Assembly (NCBI GenBank): GCA_017512365.1
Contig: JAFWGQ010000057.1
Location: 1-58,825, forward strand
Origin: Mogibacterium sp.
Lineage (GTDB): Bacteria > Bacillota > Clostridia > Peptostreptococcales > Anaerovoracaceae
DNA length: 58,825 nucleotides
Direction of reading: 5' to 3'
Of the stretch, positions 9,583 to 20,000 are shown one piece after another. Under the pieces are notes generated by a model. The model did no database searches and was not told where the DNA came from. It saw nothing but the letters and a program-made list of their open reading frames with translations. Positions within the stretch are counted from its first letter, which is position 1; every line of letters begins with the position of its first letter. A program made the translations under genes and the position numbers.

Positions 9583-10734
9583 ATGGCAGACAAGAGAGAT
9601 TATTACGAGGTCCTCGGGGTCAGCAAGAACGCTTCGGATGCTGAGATAAAAAAGGCATATCACAAACTCGCCATGAAGTATCATCCGGACAGGAATCCGG
9701 GAGATAAAACAGCTGAGGAAAAATTCAAGGAAGCCAATGAGGCATACGAGATACTTTCCGATCCTGACAAAAAGGACAAATACGACAGATTCGGGTTCGC
9801 AGGCGTAGACCCGAATTTCGGAGCGGGCCAGGGCGGCTTCGGCGGTTTCGGCGGCTTCGGGAACTTCGGCGGCGGCATGGGCGGCATGGGCTTCGAAGAC
9901 ATCTTCGACATGTTCGGAGGCATGGGAGGAGGCTCAAGGCGCAGATCCAGATCCGGCCCTCAGAAGGGAAGAGACCTGCAGAAGACTGTCACCATCGACT
10001 TCACCGACGCTCTCTTCGGATGCAGCAAGCAGATAGAACTCACGAAAGCAGTCAAGTGCAAGACTTGCGGCGGCAGCGGATGCAAGCCGGGCACGAACAA
10101 GAAGACCTGCGACCAGTGCGGAGGCTCCGGACAGGTGTCCCAGGTAAGCAACACTCCTTTCGGCAGGTTCCAGAACATCACGACATGTTCCAAGTGCGGA
10201 GGCACTGGTCAGATCGTCGAGACTCCGTGCTCAGACTGCGGAGGCGCCGGCGTGCAGAAGAAGACCGTCAAGATCAAGGTGGACATCCCTGCGGGAGTGA
10301 ATACCGACAGCATCGTGACAGTCAGAGGACAGGGCGAGCCGGGAAAGAACGGCGGACCGGACGGCGATCTTTACATCGTCATCAATGTAAGGCCTCACAG
10401 CACATACAAGAGGAGAGGAAACGACCTCTATCTCGATCTGCCGATCACGTTCGATCAGGCGGCGCTGGGCGCGAAGGTACAGGTCCCGGGCTTCGGCGAA
10501 AGCTACAGCTATACGATCACGCCGGGCACACAGACCGGATCCACGTTCAGACTCAAGGGCAAGGGCGTACCTGATATCAGGACGGGCAGAAAGGGCGATC
10601 TGTATGTCAAGGTAACAGTCGAGGTACCTGCAAAGCTCGGCCGAAAAGAGAAGAAGGCCATCGAGGACATGGCAAGTGCAATACCTGCCAGCGCTTATCC
10701 GAAGAAATCGAAGTTCGATAAACTGAAATTCTAG
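9583..10734 (+). CDS. dnaJ: Chaperone protein DnaJ (type I Hsp40)
   Basis: DnaJ is the co-chaperone that stimulates DnaK ATPase activity. The J domain (1-70, with HPD in '[10 protein letters not shown]') is followed by a Gly/Phe-rich linker. Four zinc-binding CxxCxGxG repeats come next ([32 protein letters not shown]), then the two C-terminal beta domains. The length of 383 residues is normal. It is the last gene of the canonical operon, although lon follows on the same strand with no clear terminator between them. Confidence 0.97.
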   Translation: MADKRDYYEVLGVSKNASDAEIKKAYHKLAMKYHPDRNPGDKTAEEKFKEANEAYEILSDPDKKDKYDRFGFAGVDPNFGAGQGGFGGFGGFGNFGGGMGGMGFEDIFDMFGGMGGGSRRRSRSGPQKGRDLQKTVTIDFTDALFGCSKQIELTKAVKCKTCGGSGCKPGTNKKTCDQCGGSGQVSQVSNTPFGRFQNITTCSKCGGTGQIVETPCSDCGGAGVQKKTVKIKVDIPAGVNTDSIVTVRGQGEPGKNGGPDGDLYIVINVRPHSTYKRRGNDLYLDLPITFDQAALGAKVQVPGFGESYSYTITPGTQTGSTFRLKGKGVPDIRTGRKGDLYVKVTVEVPAKLGRKEKKAIEDMASAIPASAYPKKSKFDKLKF

Positions 10735-10742
10735 CAATGCTA

Positions 10743-10833
10743 AGGCGGGATGACCCCGGCGTCTCCCGCCTGAAGTGAAATGACAGAACCGGGCGTATCT
10801 CACGAGGACTGCAAACGTCTCTGTGATGCGCCC
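10743..10833 (+). other. Two stem-loops in the dnaJ-lon intergenic region
   Basis: The first hairpin pairs AGGCGGGA (10743-10750) with TCCCGCCT (10764-10771). The second pairs GGGCGTATC (10791-10799) with GATGCGCCC (10825-10833). Neither has a T run, so they look like a structured leader for lon or an mRNA processing site. No good promoter was found here. Confidence 0.5.
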
Positions 10834-10889
10834 TTACTATATCTGAAAGGCGGCCTGAAGGAGGCTGCCGGAAAGGGAAACGGACAAAA

Positions 10890-13187
10890 ATGATAGTAGT
10901 ACCTGTATACAACATAATACTTGCGCCGGGTGCTTCGATCTACATGGGAATAGATCAGATAAAGAAGACGAGCGGAGGCAAGGAGATCACTCCGGGCGAG
11001 AGGGTGGTCCTCATCGTCGCAAAGGAGAATAAGAGCTTCAGCGAGCTCGATGAGAACAGCTTCTATCCTGTCGGCGTTTCTGCTTCGATCACCGAAGTGA
11101 ACAGACAGGGATTCGTTCTGATGAATCTCGGATACAGGGTGGACATCGAGAATATCGAGATAAAACCGGACCACACTATAAGCCTCAGCATCAGCAGGAG
11201 GATGGACATAGAAGATCTGCCGGCTGATGTCGAGAAAAGAAAGACTGAAGAGCTCGTCGAAGAGATGCGCAAATTCGCTTCAGGCTTCGAGTGGGCCGAT
11301 TCGATAGAATACTGGCTCAGACAGATCGACACTCTCGGAAAGGCCGCGAGTGCCGTGTCGCCGTGGATAGACGAGACCAACGAGAGGCGCTACGCCATAC
11401 TCGCCGAGGACAGCAGGGCAAAAAGGGCTGAACTCATAGAAGAGATGATATACGGCTTCCTGGAGGTCGGCCGGATCACGAACGAGGCCATGACCTCCCA
11501 GCAGCAGGAGCATCAGCAGATGTACCGCGAATCGGCGATCAAGAAGCAGATGGAGCACCTCCAGAGGGAACTCGACGAGATGCATCCCGAGAATGTCAGC
11601 GATATCCAGCAGCTCGAACAGAAGATAGCTGAATCCGGCATGAACGAGACCGCCAGAAAGGAGGCCAACAAGGTCCTCAACAGGCTCAAGCAGGAAGGCG
11701 GTCAGGGCGCCGAAGCCGGCATGCTCTACGACTACCTTGATTTCGTGACGGGGCTGTCGTGGAAGAAGGCGGAGCCGCAGCACATAGATCTCACCGAAGC
11801 CAGAAAGATACTCGACGAAGACCACTACGGGCTCGACAAGGTCAAGGACCGCATAATACAGCAGATCGCGGTGATGAACCTCAAGAATAGTCAGGCCGGC
11901 TCTATACTCCTCTTCGTGGGAGCGCCGGGAACGGGCAAGACGAGCATAGGCAGGAGCATAGCGAGGGCTCTTGGAAGAGAATACTCGAGAGTCAGCCTCG
12001 GAGGCGTTCACGATGAGTCGGATATCCGCGGCCACAGGCGCACTTATATCGGAGCGATGCCGGGCAGGATAATGGACGGCATCAGCAAGAGCGGTGTATC
12101 GAACCCCGTCATGGTGCTCGACGAGGTGGACAAGCTCTCGGATTCGTTCCACGGAAGTCCCGCGAGCGCGCTGCTCGAGGTCCTCGATCCGGAACAGAAC
12201 AACACATTCACCGACCACTACATGAACGTCCCGTACGACCTGTCGGATGTGATGTTCATCTGCACTGCGAATACGACCGACACCATACCGGAGCCGCTTC
12301 TTAACCGCATGGAGGTCATACAGTTCAGCGGCTACACCCCGATAGAAAAGCTCCATATCGCCAGGGAGCATCTCGTTCCGAAGTCGATGGAGAGCATGGG
12401 CATACAGCCTGAAGACATGAACGTCACCGACGAGGCGATAGAGACGCTGATATCGGACTACACGATGGAGGCCGGAGTCAGGGGCCTTCGAAAGAAGATC
12501 GACAATCTCTGCCGCATGTTCGCTGTCAAGGTGGCCTCGGATCCGGGAGAGAAGTTCGAGGTGACGCCTGAGACCGTACGCAGCGAGATGGATGAGAGAC
12601 CGGTGATGCACAGCAGGATACTGCCTGAGCCTAAGGCGGGCGTTGTCACTGGCCTTGCCTGGACGCCTGTGGGAGGCGAGATACTTTACATCGAGACCAT
12701 GTTCACGAAGGGCAAGGGCGAGATAATAATCACCGGACAGCTCGGCGATGTGATGAAGGAGTCCGCAAGGATAGCTGTCAGCCTGGTCAAGACACTGTTC
12801 CCCGACAAGGCGGAGCTCTTCAGCGAAAACGACCTCCACATCCATGTGCCTGAAGGAGCGGTCCCGAAGGACGGACCATCGGCGGGAATTGCCCTTACTA
12901 CGGCGATATCCTCCCTCGTGACAGGACACATAGTCGATCCTCATATCGCCATGACAGGAGAGGTTGCGCTTCGCGGCGCAGTGACGCCTATAGGCGGACT
13001 TCCTGAAAAGCTGATGGCTGCCGAGAGAGCGGGCATCACCAGGGTGTTCATACCGAAGGACAACGAGTTCGATCTCAAGGACGTGGCCGGAGAGGTCAGG
13101 GAAAAGATCGAGATCGATACTGTATCTGATGTCGGGGAGGTGCTCAGAGCAACGGGCATACTCGACGCGGCCGGCAAAGCCGCGTAA
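10890..13187 (+). CDS. lon: ATP-dependent protease Lon
   Basis: Lon is a cytosolic AAA+ serine protease that degrades misfolded and regulatory proteins. The order is an N-terminal substrate domain (about 1-190), a coiled coil (about 200-270), an AAA+ module and a C-terminal protease domain. The Walker A is GAPGTGKTS with K350, and the Walker B is MVLDEVDK. The Ser-Lys dyad is S664 in 'KDGPSAGIALTTA' and K707 in 'GGLPEKLMAAERAGI'. The length of 765 residues is slightly below the E. coli form. Its position behind dnaJ suggests stress co-expression, although Lon is not always in this operon. Confidence 0.97.
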   Translation: MIVVPVYNIILAPGASIYMGIDQIKKTSGGKEITPGERVVLIVAKENKSFSELDENSFYPVGVSASITEVNRQGFVLMNLGYRVDIENIEIKPDHTISLSISRRMDIEDLPADVEKRKTEELVEEMRKFASGFEWADSIEYWLRQIDTLGKAASAVSPWIDETNERRYAILAEDSRAKRAELIEEMIYGFLEVGRITNEAMTSQQQEHQQMYRESAIKKQMEHLQRELDEMHPENVSDIQQLEQKIAESGMNETARKEANKVLNRLKQEGGQGAEAGMLYDYLDFVTGLSWKKAEPQHIDLTEARKILDEDHYGLDKVKDRIIQQIAVMNLKNSQAGSILLFVGAPGTGKTSIGRSIARALGREYSRVSLGGVHDESDIRGHRRTYIGAMPGRIMDGISKSGVSNPVMVLDEVDKLSDSFHGSPASALLEVLDPEQNNTFTDHYMNVPYDLSDVMFICTANTTDTIPEPLLNRMEVIQFSGYTPIEKLHIAREHLVPKSMESMGIQPEDMNVTDEAIETLISDYTMEAGVRGLRKKIDNLCRMFAVKVASDPGEKFEVTPETVRSEMDERPVMHSRILPEPKAGVVTGLAWTPVGGEILYIETMFTKGKGEIIITGQLGDVMKESARIAVSLVKTLFPDKAELFSENDLHIHVPEGAVPKDGPSAGIALTTAISSLVTGHIVDPHIAMTGEVALRGAVTPIGGLPEKLMAAERAGITRVFIPKDNEFDLKDVAGEVREKIEIDTVSDVGEVLRATGILDAAGKAA

Positions 13188-13218
13188 AAACCCAGCTTAA
13201 ACTACATAAAAACACACG

Positions 13219-13280
13219 CAGACCGGAAAGGGAATATGTTACAATGGCAGTCTCCGTTCCGGTCTCATATTTGTATGAGA
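13219..13280 (+). promoter_or_regulatory. Promoter region with inverted repeats before the 29-codon ORF
   Basis: An extended -10 (TG-T-TACAAT, -10 at 13240-13245) lies between the arms of an inverted repeat (AGACCGGAA near 13220 and TTCCGGTCT near 13257). A small hairpin (TCTCATA-tttg-TATGAGA, 13263-13280) follows. The arrangement suggests a regulated promoter or a structured leader. No good -35 is visible. Confidence 0.45.
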
Positions 13281-13315
13281 TATCGGAAGAAAATACAACA
13301 GGAGGTTTTATTGCA

Positions 13316-13405
13316 GTGATAAGTTATTACACCTGCGACAAGGCCATGTACGAGGAGAAGTCGAGATACTACAGGATAAGCGGAAAAGACCGCAGAAGAA
13401 GATAG
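13316..13405 (+). CDS. Small 29-residue basic protein (candidate)
   Basis: A GTG-started frame sits ten bases after a perfect AGGAGG and ends in a run of four arginines; the peptide begins MISYYTCDKAMYEE. It has its own putative promoter and a strong terminator 16 bases downstream, so it is a monocistronic unit. I recognise no family. It is basic, with no membrane segment and a single Cys. The transcript could instead be a small RNA, with this frame a coincidence. Confidence 0.5.
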   Translation: MISYYTCDKAMYEEKSRYYRISGKDRRRR

Positions 13406-13420
13406 AAGACTGAATGCAGG

Positions 13421-13450
13421 ACCGGAAGTTCATCAGGACTTCCGGTTTTT
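13421..13450 (+). terminator. Intrinsic terminator after the small ORF
   Basis: A nine-bp perfect stem (ACCGGAAGT / ACTTCCGGT) with an eight-base loop, followed by five T. Confidence 0.88.
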
Positions 13451-13461
13451 CCCCTGCAATG

Positions 13462-13470
13462 TGTTATAAT
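13462..13470 (+). promoter_or_regulatory. Extended -10 promoter for the desulfhydrase gene
   Basis: TG-T-TATAAT is a perfect extended -10, 69 bases before the ATG at 13539 and directly after the preceding terminator. There is no strong -35, as expected for extended -10 promoters. Confidence 0.7.
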
Positions 13471-13538
13471 GATTGCTGATGATTCATGCGGCGCTGCCGT
13501 GATACACAGACCGCTGCTTTTATTATGGAGGACGATCT

Positions 13539-14564
13539 ATGCTGTTTGGACACGAAAAGATAGAGATACTGCACCTGCCTACGCCTCTCGAGCATCTTGA
13601 GAATGTTTCGAAGGATCTCGGCATAGATGTATGGTGCAAAAGGGATGACCTTACGAATCTGGCGACGGGAGGCAACAAGCTGAGGAAACTCGAGTACTTC
13701 CTGAAGGATGCCCTCGATCAGGGCGCCACCATGCTCATCACCGAGGGAGGAGCCCAGACGAATCACGGGAGACTGACCGCTGCCGTCGCTTCGAAATACG
13801 GACTCAGATCGGCCATCATAACAGCTGACGAATATCCGGGAGAGATCAGCGCCAATCTGCTGCTCGACGGAATGCTCGGCTGCGACGTCCACTTCGTAAA
13901 GGACATGGAAAGCGGCAGGCAGAAGGTGATCGACAAATATACCGCGGAAGGCGAGAAGGTATACTATGTTCCTATGGGCGGCTCGAACGAGCTCGGGATA
14001 CTGGGCTATGCGGAGTGCGCGATGGAACTCGACAAACAGGCGAGGGAGGCCGGCATCCCGGAGGCGGTCATATATGTCACGATCGGCAGCATGGCCACAT
14101 ATGTCGGACTTCTGATCGGACTGAAGGAATGCGGCTCGAAGCTCAGACTCGTTGGAGTGAACGTTCTTCCGTACGGAGAAGCCGGACGCGAGGACGAAGA
14201 ACTCCTGAAGGCTCTTGAAGGATACTGCGAAAAGATCAATAAGTTCTACGGCAGGGATTTCGGGATCACGCGTGATGACTTCATCTTTACTACCGCGTAC
14301 ATACACGGAGCGTACAACAATGCCGTCGAAGAGGTGCGGGATGTCCTGTACTATCTGGCGAGGAAGGAAGCGATCATAATCGATCCGTGCTATACGGGCA
14401 AGACCTTCGAGGCCATAGTGGACGGAGCGAAAAAAGGAGCGATACCGAAGGGCTCGCATGTGATATTCATGCACACAGGAGGACTTCCGGGCATATATAC
14501 GAAGCACCACAGAGTCGAGCTTGAAAAAGAGCTCATGCCGTACATGCACATAGAGGATCATTAA
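13539..14564 (+). CDS. PLP-dependent D-cysteine desulfhydrase / ACC deaminase family enzyme
   Basis: This fold-type II PLP enzyme of 341 residues probably breaks D-cysteine into pyruvate, ammonia and sulfide. The PLP lysine lies in 'GGNKLRKLEYF' near residue 49. 'TEGGAQTNHGR' binds the substrate carboxylate, and 'GGSNELGILGYAECA' contacts the PLP phosphate. ACC deaminase and L-cysteate lyase share this fold, so the substrate is not certain. The start has TGGAGG upstream. It could supply sulfide for iron-sulfur or thiocarboxylate synthesis, which is inference. Confidence 0.85.
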   Translation: MLFGHEKIEILHLPTPLEHLENVSKDLGIDVWCKRDDLTNLATGGNKLRKLEYFLKDALDQGATMLITEGGAQTNHGRLTAAVASKYGLRSAIITADEYPGEISANLLLDGMLGCDVHFVKDMESGRQKVIDKYTAEGEKVYYVPMGGSNELGILGYAECAMELDKQAREAGIPEAVIYVTIGSMATYVGLLIGLKECGSKLRLVGVNVLPYGEAGREDEELLKALEGYCEKINKFYGRDFGITRDDFIFTTAYIHGAYNNAVEEVRDVLYYLARKEAIIIDPCYTGKTFEAIVDGAKKGAIPKGSHVIFMHTGGLPGIYTKHHRVELEKELMPYMHIEDH

Positions 14565-14570
14565 CAGGCA

Positions 14571-15740
14571 ATGTCGAGAACCAGCAGAGACGAAGATATC
14601 GAAAGAAGAAGGGCGAAAGCCAGACAAAAGGCGGCGGAGGCAAAAAACAGGCAGGCAGAGGCCGGGCGTGTGAAGAACGTAAAGAAAGATAAGGCGGCGG
14701 TCGTAAAGCTGAGGCTCATAGTGATCGCGGTCCTTGTCGTTTGCCTCATTGCGCTGGCGTTCAGGATCATTTCGTATGTCAGCAGCACATCAAAAGTCCA
14801 CCTCAGTGACGAGGGCCTGACTCACGCGGAGCGCTATGAGGACTTCATCAAGGTGCACGGCATCGATGTCTCGGAATACCAGGAGGATATAAACTGGAAG
14901 AAAGTGAAGTCGAGCGAGGCCGACTTCGTGTTCATACGGGCGGGCTTCAGGAAAGGCGAGTCAGGCGAGCTCATGGAAGACGAAGACTTCGAGGACAATA
15001 TAAAGGCGGCGAAGAAGGCAGGCGTAATGACGGGCGCGTACTTCTTCTCCCAGGCTCTCAGTCAGGAGGAGGCTGTTGAAGAAGCCAATTACCTGCTCGA
15101 TCTTGTCAGACCTTACGACATAGACCTGCCTCTTGCGATAGATTACGAGCTGCTGGACGGCGGCAGGCTTCAGCAGAAGGTCGAGGCGGGCGAGATGCCG
15201 GCAGCTTCGAATTACCATGACATAGTCGTCGCGTTCTGCGAGACCGTTGAAGCTGCGGGATATGAGGCCTGTGTTTACGGGAATTACGACATGCTCACCA
15301 ATTACATGGATTCGACCATACTCGATGACATGGAATTCATATGGGCCGCACAGTACGGCGGTCATTGCGATCTCGAGGGCAATTACATGTTCTGGCAGTG
15401 CGCTGAAGACGCGAAGATCGACGGCATCGACGGAAACGTGGACCACGACATCTGGTATATCGATCCGGACAAGGTATATCCGACCTATGCAAAGGGAAAG
15501 AAGGACGCTGTTTCCATGGGAGAATGCAAGGTGAAGTTCAACAGGGACAGCTACAGGCTGAGCGCCCACAGGGCAAATCCTAAGGTGCAGGTAAGCTGCG
15601 AGGGCAAAAAGCTCAGGGAGGGCACTCACTACGAGATCTCCTTCGTGCGGAATGAAACTGTGGGCACAGGCTACGCGATAATACGCGGCATCGACAGTTA
15701 CAGGGACTGGATAGCGGTCCCGTTCACTATAGTAGAATAG
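14571..15740 (+). CDS. Membrane-anchored GH25 lysozyme
   Basis: The 389-residue protein starts with a basic, Ala/Lys/Arg-rich cytoplasmic segment (about 1-46). One transmembrane helix (about 47-68) follows, then an extracellular GH25 muramidase domain (about 95-300). Catalytic-site residues are visible in 'HGIDVSEYQEDINW' and the DxE of 'LAIDYELLDGG'. A C-terminal beta-rich domain of about 75 residues has no family I recognise. It probably acts in peptidoglycan remodelling. It lies six bases after the previous stop. Confidence 0.88.
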   Translation: MSRTSRDEDIERRRAKARQKAAEAKNRQAEAGRVKNVKKDKAAVVKLRLIVIAVLVVCLIALAFRIISYVSSTSKVHLSDEGLTHAERYEDFIKVHGIDVSEYQEDINWKKVKSSEADFVFIRAGFRKGESGELMEDEDFEDNIKAAKKAGVMTGAYFFSQALSQEEAVEEANYLLDLVRPYDIDLPLAIDYELLDGGRLQQKVEAGEMPAASNYHDIVVAFCETVEAAGYEACVYGNYDMLTNYMDSTILDDMEFIWAAQYGGHCDLEGNYMFWQCAEDAKIDGIDGNVDHDIWYIDPDKVYPTYAKGKKDAVSMGECKVKFNRDSYRLSAHRANPKVQVSCEGKKLREGTHYEISFVRNETVGTGYAIIRGIDSYRDWIAVPFTIVE

Positions 15741-15753
15741 ACAGGGGTGATCC

Positions 15754-16512
15754 ATGAAATTCATAAGCTGGAACGTGAACGGCTTCCGGGCCGTACTTGG
15801 AAAGGGGTTCGAAGACATCTTCAGAGACCTGGACGCAGACTTCTTCTGCCTTCAGGAGACGAAGATGCAGGAGGGACAGGCGAACTTCCATCCCGATGAT
15901 TACTATGAGTACTATAATTTCGCCGAAAAGAAAGGCTATTCAGGAACGGCCGTATTCGTAAAGAAGACTATGGGCGAGCCTCTCTCGGCCGCGTACGGCA
16001 TCGAAGGGGAACATGATGACGAGGGAAGGGTCATAACCCTCGAATACCCGGAGTTCTATCTCATCTGCTGCTATGTGCCGAACGCTCAGGACGGTCTCAA
16101 GAGGATAGATTACCGCTGCGAGTTCGAGGACGCGATGAGATCCTACATGTCCGCTCTGGATAAGAAAAAGCCTGTGATATACTGCGGGGATCTCAATGTC
16201 GCTCACAACGAGATCGACCTCAAGAATCCGGGTCCCAACAGGGGCAACGCGGGCTTTTCGGACGAGGAGCGCGGCAAGATGACAGAGCTTCTGGGAGCGG
16301 GCTTTACCGACAGTTTCAGATACCTTTATCCGGAGACGGTAACTTACTCGTGGTGGTCGTACAGGATGAAGGCCAGAGAAAGGAACGCCGGGTGGAGGAT
16401 AGACTATTTCATCATATCGGACAGGCTGAGAGACAAGGTGAAGGACGCAGCGATACTGACCGACATATACGGCAGCGACCACTGCCCGATAGAACTGGAT
16501 ATCGAGTTCTGA
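15754..16512 (+). CDS. exoA: Exodeoxyribonuclease III (AP endonuclease)
   Basis: This is a base-excision repair AP endonuclease of the ExoA/Xth family, 252 residues. Catalytic motifs are 'SWNVNGFRA', 'LQETKMQ', 'GDLNVAHNEIDL', 'RIDYFIISD' and the final 'GSDHCPIELDIEF'. A ribosome site (CAGGGGTG) precedes the ATG, 13 bases after the lysozyme stop. Confidence 0.96.
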   Translation: MKFISWNVNGFRAVLGKGFEDIFRDLDADFFCLQETKMQEGQANFHPDDYYEYYNFAEKKGYSGTAVFVKKTMGEPLSAAYGIEGEHDDEGRVITLEYPEFYLICCYVPNAQDGLKRIDYRCEFEDAMRSYMSALDKKKPVIYCGDLNVAHNEIDLKNPGPNRGNAGFSDEERGKMTELLGAGFTDSFRYLYPETVTYSWWSYRMKARERNAGWRIDYFIISDRLRDKVKDAAILTDIYGSDHCPIELDIEF

Positions 16513-16562
16513 CTGCATGCAGAACACACCGGGGATTTGTGCAAAAAACATGCATAAATCCC

Positions 16563-16591
16563 TTGTTTTATTTGAGACGGTATCATATAAT
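16563..16591 (+). promoter_or_regulatory. Sigma-A promoter of rpsT
   Basis: TTGTTT (16563-16568), 17 bases, TATAAT (16586-16591). This is a well-formed housekeeping promoter about 50 bases before the start codon. Confidence 0.85.
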
Positions 16592-16640
16592 AGCGCTTGC
16601 GAATTAATGCATTATTTAATGAAAGTGGGGTAAATAACTA

Positions 16641-16910
16641 ATGGCAAACATTAAATCCGCAAAGAAAAGAATCCGCGTAATCGACAAGAAGACAGCAAGA
16701 AACACCAGAGTCAAGAACCACATCAAGGAAGCTGAGAAGGCATTCCTCGCTGCGGTAGAGTCCGGTGACAAGGCTAAGGCCGAAGAGGCTTTCAGACACG
16801 CTGAGAAGAAGCTCATGCAGGCTGCTGCAAAGGGCACATTCCACAAGAACACTGTCTCCCGTAAGATAGGCAGATTCGAGAGAAAACTGAACGCGCTTGA
16901 CGCGAAGTAA
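16641..16910 (+). CDS. rpsT: 30S ribosomal protein S20
   Basis: S20 is a small basic 16S rRNA-binding protein of 89 residues. It begins 'MANIKSAKKRIRVIDKK' and contains the typical 'KGTFHKNTVSRKIGRFERKLN'. It is transcribed alone, between its own promoter and a terminator. In many Clostridia rpsT lies next to lepA; here lepA is 28 kb away. Confidence 0.98.
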   Translation: MANIKSAKKRIRVIDKKTARNTRVKNHIKEAEKAFLAAVESGDKAKAEEAFRHAEKKLMQAAAKGTFHKNTVSRKIGRFERKLNALDAK

Positions 16911-16951
16911 TCTCACCCGTCCCCACACCGCGCATAAGTTAAATGCGCATG

Positions 16952-16980
16952 CAAGCGGAGTGTCTCCCGCTTGTTTTTTT
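16952..16980 (+). terminator. Intrinsic terminator after rpsT
   Basis: CAAGCGG / CCGCTTG stem with an eight-base loop and seven T. A second small hairpin (GCGCAT / ATGCGC) lies just upstream. Confidence 0.88.
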
Positions 16981-17015
16981 GCGCAAAAATTCCATTCTCA
17001 TCAGCACCTGCTTTC

Positions 17016-17024
17016 TGCTAAAAT
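17016..17024 (+). promoter_or_regulatory. Extended -10 promoter of the nine-gene operon
   Basis: TGC-TAAAAT lies 47 bases before the ATG at 17071. The same TGCTAAAAT appears in the tRNA promoter at 53705-53712. No strong -35 is seen. Confidence 0.6.
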
Positions 17025-17070
17025 GTAAACAGTATTAGTACGACGATGCTTTTTCATAAGGAGGAACATT

Positions 17071-20000
17071 ATGTACGATATGCTGTTTTCACCTATGAAA
17101 ATCGGCACGATGACAGTCAAAAACAGGATAGTTATGACTGCCGCGGAATTCAGCCTTGGCGAGCCAAGCGGCAAGGTGACTCCGCGGCTTTCTGATTATT
17201 ATGAAGAAAGAGCCAAAGGGGGAGTCGGCCTGATCATACCGGGCATATGCAGGGTGAACGACATGGCCGGAGCCGCCACATACACCCAGCTGGCCATGAG
17301 CCACGACTATCACATAGAGCCGATGCGTGAGATGGTCGAAAAGCTCCACAGTCACGGAGCGAAGCTGGCGATACAGCTTCATCACGCCGGGCGCCAGGGA
17401 CTTGCAAGCTCGATCAACTCTCTGCCTGCGGTCATACCTGTCGCAGAGCGCGTGCCGAAGTTCATGGATCTGATGTATAAATGCACCCCGGTGCTTCTCG
17501 GCATGGAAGAGAAGGGCATATGCTTCTCGGTGCAGGCGCCTTCAAAGGTGCCGTGTGCTCCTCACGGAGCTGCGCGCATGCACGCTATGAGCAACAGGGA
17601 AGTCAAGAAGCTTATCCAGGATTTCATAGACGCGGCCGAAAGGTGTAAAAAAGCGGAGGTAGACGCAGTAGAGTTACATGGAGCCCACGGCTACCTGATA
17701 CAGCAGTTCCTCTCGCCGTACACCAACCACAGGACCGACGAATACGGCGGCAGCTTCGAGAACCGCATGAGGTTCCTCGAAGAGATAGTCACGGGCATCA
17801 AGCAGCGCTGCGGAAAGGACTATCCTCTGATCGTAAGGCTCACGGTCGATGAGATGTACGACAGGATAGGAAAGCCGGGCACGGGCTATGACCTCGAGAC
17901 TGGCAAGAGGATTGCAAAACGCCTCGAGCAGCTCGGAGTCGATGCCATCAACGTATCGAGTGCCTGCTATGACGTATACAACTGCTGGCTTGAGCCAACG
18001 ACTTATGAGCCGGGATGGAGAAAATATCTGGCCAAAGCGATCAAGGAAACAGTGGACATCCCTGTCATCGCGGCCAACGTGATGCGTACTCCCGAGCAGG
18101 CCGAAAAGCAGCTCCAGGAGGGATATCAGGACTTCGTGGCGTCAGCCAGAGCCTTCATCTGCGATCCTCACTGGCCAGAGAAGGCGCAGTCCGGACATCC
18201 GGAAGACATACAGAGGTGCATAGGCTGCCTCAACTGCATCAGATCGTTCATGACCAACGCGGGCGAAGGAAAGCCCGGCGAATGCGCTCTCAACATGAGC
18301 ATAGCGAATGAGCGCTTCTACTACGACATGCCAAAGGACGGAAGAGGCCGCAAGGTCATCGTCATAGGCGCGGGCCCTTCGGGGCTCACCGCTTCGAAGA
18401 CCATGGCTATGAGGGACTTTGATGTCGAGCTTTACGAAAAGGCGGAGAAGGCCGGCGGACAGGTGATCGCGGCATCATCCGGCAGTCACAAGGAGCGCCT
18501 GTACTGGGCTATAGAAGACCTTCTTAACGCGGCGAAGAAAGAGGGCGTAAAAGTCCATCTCGGAAAGGAACTGACGGCAGAGCAGATAATTAAAAAAGGA
18601 CCGTACGCAGTGATCTGCGCTACGGGCGGCATACCGCTGAGGCCGCACTCGATACCGGGTACTGACAGGGACGACGTCATAGCGGCGCCTGATCTGCTGC
18701 TGGGAAATGCGGCAATAAAAGACAGCAGGGTAATAGTCATAGGATCGGGCATGACCGGCCTTGAGACCACGGAAATCCTGAACGAGCAGGGCAACGAGGT
18801 CACGGTGGTCGAGATGGCAGACGACATCGCACCGGGAGCGTGGTTCCAGCTGATCGACGATGAGATGGAGAGGATAAAGCCTTACGGAACGAAATTCATG
18901 ACGGGCACGAAGCTATGCTCGATAGAGGATGGCGGCGTCATCGTCGAGGACAAGGCTACCGGAGAGCAGCAGAAACTCAAAGCAGATTACGTTGTACTCG
19001 CCATGGGCGTGAGACCGAACACGGCGCTAGCCGACAAACTCAAAGAACTCGGCTTTGAGAACGTTTACTGCACAGGCGACGCCGAGAAGAGCGGCACTAT
19101 CGCGCACGCATGTCACAGCGCGTACGATACGGTGATGAACATAGGAAAGGGGAATAATGAGACCGGAGTCAAAGCTGACGATTCGAAAACTGTAAAGGTG
19201 AAGGAGGCTTCGGCAATGGGCGGAATAAACAGGATAACGGAACTGGTACTGAAAAAGGAACTGAATGAGATCAGGGGCAAAAGCGTCGTGATCACCGGTG
19301 CGTCGAGCGGCATCGGAAAGGAAGTACTCGACAGGCTGGCCGATCCTGCGAAGAATAACAAAGTGCTGGCAACGAGCCGCACCATCGAAAAACTCACGGG
19401 CTACGGAGACAATGTCACGCTTTTCAACAGCGATGTGAGCACAAAGGAGGGCGTTGACGCGCTCTTCGAAAAGGCTGAGTCGATGTTCGGTAAGATAGAT
19501 ATCGTGATCGCGAACGCCGGGGCTCCGTATTACGAGAAGTTCGACTACGTCGACTGGGACCGCATCCAGAACATATTCAGCCTCAATACGATATCGCCTA
19601 TATACACATACACCAAGTATCTTGAGCACCTGAAGGGAAGGGAGGGCCACCTGGCATGGACGATCTCTGCGATGGGCGAGATGGCCATACCGGGCTACGC
19701 TCTTTACACATCGACAAAGTTCGCGATGAAGGGCTTCCAGGAAGCCATAAGGCTCGAGGCTCCGAAGAATCTCAGGCTGACAGCCGTATATCCGGTATCC
19801 ACAGCCACCAACTTCTTCAATGTCGGAGGAAACGGCATCGATGTAGGCAGGCCGTTCCCGGTGCAGAAGGCCGAGCTCGTGGCTGACCGCATGATAGACG
19901 GCATCGAAAAGGCAAAGGAGCACATCTATCCGTGCCGCATCTGGAAACCTTCAAAAGCTCTCATGACAGTAGTGCCTCAGATAAAGAGCTTCTACTGGGG

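Noticed and set aside
8070-9593. 507-codon minus-strand frame opposite dnaK
   Set aside because: Long antisense frames opposite dnaK are a known result of codon bias; the translation has no recognisable domain and no ribosome site.
11280-12944. 554-codon minus-strand frame opposite lon
   Set aside because: It lies entirely within lon, has no ribosome site or recognisable motif, and lon itself is certain.
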